From assembly GCF_943192945.1 (NCBI RefSeq), contig NZ_CALPCE010000006.1, forward strand, positions 85,508 to 149,507: DNA of 64,000 bases, in the 5' to 3' direction. A program made the translations under genes and the position numbers. This document shows positions 62,043 to 64,000 of the stretch, one piece after another. A model generated the notes under the pieces. The model ran no database searches, was not told the origin of the DNA, and worked only from the letters and a program-made list of their open reading frames with translations. Every line of letters begins with the position of its first letter. Position 1 is the first letter of the stretch. This DNA is from Anaerocaecibacter muris. GTDB lineage: Bacteria > Bacillota > Clostridia > Christensenellales > Pumilibacteraceae.

Positions 62043-62893
62043 TGAACCGCATTATTCAGGACGAAACCGCGTTTTTGCGCGCGCCGATTATAGACACCTC
62101 GGCGGAACTCGAAATCACCGATATTAAAAACATTTCCACGGTCGCGGCAAAACTTAAAAAGCTGTACGGCGATATTACAGTCGTCGCGGACGGCACGCAC
62201 GTCGCAATAAGCGCGTTGAAGTCGGCAAAGACGATAGCCGTCGCCGCGCAGACCGACTTCGACAAAAAGCGTTACAACGCCGCGGACGCAATGCGCGTCA
62301 TAGCGCGGCTCACTCTGGACGAGGGCGGTTGTCCGTGGGACAAGGCGCAGACGCATGAGAGCATACGCATCAACATGATTGAAGAAGCATACGAGGCGGT
62401 GGACGCGATAGACAAGCGCGACGTAGAGAACATGCGCGAGGAGTTCGGCGACGTGTTTTTGCAGTCCATACTTCAATCGGATATTGCGCGGCGCGCGGGC
62501 GAGTTCGACTTTGACGACGTTTGCGACGAGCTGTGCAAAAAGCTGATAGGGCGGCACACGTTCATATTCGGCGCGGACAGCGCGACCAATCCCGACGAAG
62601 CGCTTACGCTGTGGGAAAAGGCAAAGGGCGTAGAAAAGCATTACGACACGGTCAAAAACCAGCTCGAACGGTTGCCCGATAATTTCCCGTCGCTGTTGCT
62701 TTGCCAAAAAACGCACAAAAAACTTAAAAAAGCGGGCGCGCCGCAGACCGCGGCGGCGGACTTGCAATCGGCTATCGCCGCGCGCGACTATACGCGCATT
62801 ATCGCGGCGTGCGCCGCACTGCTGTCGGACGATGGCAAGGATGCGGAAGTCGAGCTTAACACGCTTGTCAAGCGCAAAATTGCGGAGCTATGA
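62042..62893 (+). CDS. mazG: nucleoside triphosphate pyrophosphohydrolase MazG
   Basis: A 283-residue all-alpha NTP pyrophosphohydrolase that removes unusual NTPs and lowers ppGpp-like signals in other species. The metal motif EExxE ('IEEAYEAVDA') and later 'EEFGDVFLQSI' (ExxD) are complete, and 'GCPWDKAQTHES' just before it is the standard MazG opening. The first 80 residues have no MazG homology; they could be what remains of the methylase domain found in YabN-type MazG. The start at 62042 overlaps pepF by one base (TGATG). dusB overlaps its stop by 4 bases. Confidence 0.93.
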   Translation: MNRIIQDETAFLRAPIIDTSAELEITDIKNISTVAAKLKKLYGDITVVADGTHVAISALKSAKTIAVAAQTDFDKKRYNAADAMRVIARLTLDEGGCPWDKAQTHESIRINMIEEAYEAVDAIDKRDVENMREEFGDVFLQSILQSDIARRAGEFDFDDVCDELCKKLIGRHTFIFGADSATNPDEALTLWEKAKGVEKHYDTVKNQLERLPDNFPSLLLCQKTHKKLKKAGAPQTAAADLQSAIAARDYTRIIAACAALLSDDGKDAEVELNTLVKRKIAEL

Positions 62894-63798
62894 CCGCGAG
62901 CGGGTTTTATATAGGTAAGTATAAAATAACGGGCGGCGTGCTCGCGCCCATGGCGGGATATACCGACGTCGCGTTCCGCGAGCTGTGCCGCGAACTGGGC
63001 GCGGGGCTTACCCCGACCGAAATGGTGTCGGTGCGCGGGCTTGTCCACGGCAACGCCGCGACAGTCGAGCTTATGCGCGTGTCCGATCTCGAAACGCCGT
63101 CGTGCGTTCAGCTTTTCGGCAGCGACCCGCGCGATTTCGCGCGCGCAGCAAAAATCCTCGCGTGCGATATTATAGACGTAAATATGGGCTGTCCCATGCC
63201 GAAGATAGTAAAAAACGGCGACGGGTCGGCTCTGTTGAAAAACGCGAAGCTCGCGGGCGAAATAGTGCGCGCGATAAAAGATAGCACGGACAAGCCCGTC
63301 ACGGTCAAAACGCGGCTCGGCTACGGCATGGGCGAGGACACGGCGGCGGAGCTTGTGCACAGCGTGGCGCAAGCGGGCGCGGCGGCGGTAGCCGTGCACG
63401 GGCGGTATGCGGAGCAACGATATTCGGGCAACGCGGATTATACGCAGATAGCAAAGATAGCGCAGTCAACCGATATTCCCGTCATTGTCAACGGCGATTT
63501 GACCGACTGCGCCGACAAGCCGCTGTTTGCGGGCGTCATGATAGGCAGAGCCGCGCTCGCTAATCCCGCGGTGTTTTCGGACGGACGCGTCGAGCCGTTC
63601 GACATAGCGCGGCGGCATTTGCAAAAGCTGGAACGATACTTCGACGGGCGATATACGGTTATACAGGCGCGCAAGTTTTTCGTGCATTACTTTAAGGGCG
63701 TGCGCGGCGGAAAAGCGATACGCGACGAGGTCAACCGCGCCGTCGCGCCGAGCGAAGTTTACCGCACTCTTGACAAAGCCGAGCGCGGCGTGTTATAA
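62890..63798 (+). CDS. dusB: tRNA-dihydrouridine synthase
   Basis: A 302-residue FMN enzyme that reduces uridine in tRNA. 'LAPMAGYTDVAFRELCRE' near residue 17 is the standard opening, the catalytic Cys is in 'NMGCPMPKI' near residue 101, and 'VAVHGRYAEQRYSG' and 'GDLTD' near 205 fit FMN binding. Closest to DusB of Bacillota by pattern. Last of the pepF operon. A promoter lies within its 3' end (63770). Confidence 0.95.
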   Translation: MTASGFYIGKYKITGGVLAPMAGYTDVAFRELCRELGAGLTPTEMVSVRGLVHGNAATVELMRVSDLETPSCVQLFGSDPRDFARAAKILACDIIDVNMGCPMPKIVKNGDGSALLKNAKLAGEIVRAIKDSTDKPVTVKTRLGYGMGEDTAAELVHSVAQAGAAAVAVHGRYAEQRYSGNADYTQIAKIAQSTDIPVIVNGDLTDCADKPLFAGVMIGRAALANPAVFSDGRVEPFDIARRHLQKLERYFDGRYTVIQARKFFVHYFKGVRGGKAIRDEVNRAVAPSEVYRTLDKAERGVL

Positions 63799-63799
63799 T
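63770..63799 (+). promoter_or_regulatory. promoter-like pair at the end of dusB leading into the repeat array
   Basis: TTGACA at 63770-63775, 18 bases, TATAAT at 63794-63799. Its -10 lies at the start of the 133-bp repeat, so it could transcribe the array. Confidence 0.5.
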
Positions 63800-64000
63800 A
63801 CAAGCGAATTTGCTTGCTTGCAAGGGCAAATTCACGCCGTATTTCAACACGACTGCGTGTTTTCGTGAGAAAACACCGGCGGTGATAACCGCAGGGCAAA
63901 GGCTTGCCTTTGACGCAATTCAATGTTATAATACAAGCGAATTTGCTTGCTTGCAAGGGCAAATTCACGCCGTATTTCAACACGACTGCGTGTTTTCGTG
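63791..64000 (+). repeat. tandem 133-bp structured repeat, array running off the window
   Basis: Copy 1 is 63791-63923; copy 2 begins at 63924 and is identical over its visible 77 bases. Each unit has four short hairpins: GAATTTGC/GCAAATTC (63806-63833), GTGTTTTC-GTGA-GAAAACAC (63857-63876), GCGGT-GATA-ACCGC (63879-63892) and CAAAGG-CTTG-CCTTTG (63897-63912). Three have four-base loops, one of GNRA form. No convincing protein is encoded; minus-strand frames only follow the repeat. Confidence 0.85.

Noticed and set aside
63466..63983. Minus-strand frames over the end repeat
   Set aside because: They follow the 133-bp repeat period and carry no known domain; the structured DNA is the better explanation.

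Overview
The window looks like a chromosomal piece of an uncultured, anaerobic, Gram-positive (Bacillota/Clostridia-type) bacterium. Evidence: a SpoIIE-type sporulation phosphatase, an ECF transporter core (ecfA1-ecfA2-ecfT) followed by truA, an oxygen-sensitive class III ribonucleotide reductase (NrdD), YitT and YetF family membrane proteins, lipoproteins with classic lipoboxes, and sigma-A-like promoters (TTGACA-17/18-TATAAT). The DNA is fairly GC-rich with strong GC codon bias, so long antisense open frames are common and were left out. No rRNA, tRNA, CRISPR array or transposase was recognised.

Layout. 1-3.3 kb: end of a YetF protein, histidine phosphatase, TrxB-like flavoprotein, HAD phosphatase and a convergent small amidase. 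3.4-10.4 kb: spoIIE, typA, a self-inhibited Fic protein, guaA. 10.4-12.6 kb: unknown lipoprotein and partner. 12.6-18.2 kb: an AraC regulator diverging from a five-gene sugar operon (two Gfo/Idh/MocA dehydrogenases, ThuA, two TIM-barrel isomerases). 18.4-19.4 kb: three tandem small HTH regulators. 19.5-24.7 kb: ECF module, truA, RsmF-like methyltransferase, SIMPL protein. 25-29 kb: starch-degrading lipoprotein pair. 29-34.7 kb: Sel1 repeat protein, phospholipid operon (flippase-like, pssA, psd), YitT. 34.7-39.3 kb: htpG, SDR, a GH36-like protein that seems to lack its acid/base. 39.5-42.9 kb: NrdR-box-controlled nrdD fused to a redoxin domain, then trxB. 43.4-46.5 kb: XRE regulator with a large palindrome, gluQ, ilvC, an orphan. 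46.7-49.1 kb (minus): a DUF1538 membrane protein with two PII-like proteins. 49.2-56.2 kb: membrane protein, ABC exporter, DinJ/YafQ toxin-antitoxin, and a second ABC exporter behind a promoter whose spacer is a 13-G tract. 56.2-63.8 kb: SDR, Wzz-like protein, GH13 hydrolase, pepF, mazG, dusB. The window ends in a tandem 133-bp repeat rich in hairpins.

Functional themes are anaerobic dNTP synthesis with its own thiol relay, carbohydrate use (external starch, keto-sugar chemistry, alpha-glucosides), phospholipid synthesis and export. The most unusual items are the poly-G spacer promoter, the terminal structured repeat, the DUF1538/double-PII operon, the NrdD-redoxin fusion with trxB, and the GH36 pseudoenzyme candidate. 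Several genes (ecfA1, gluQ, the 49.2 kb membrane protein) have promoters so close to the start codon that their mRNAs may be leaderless.
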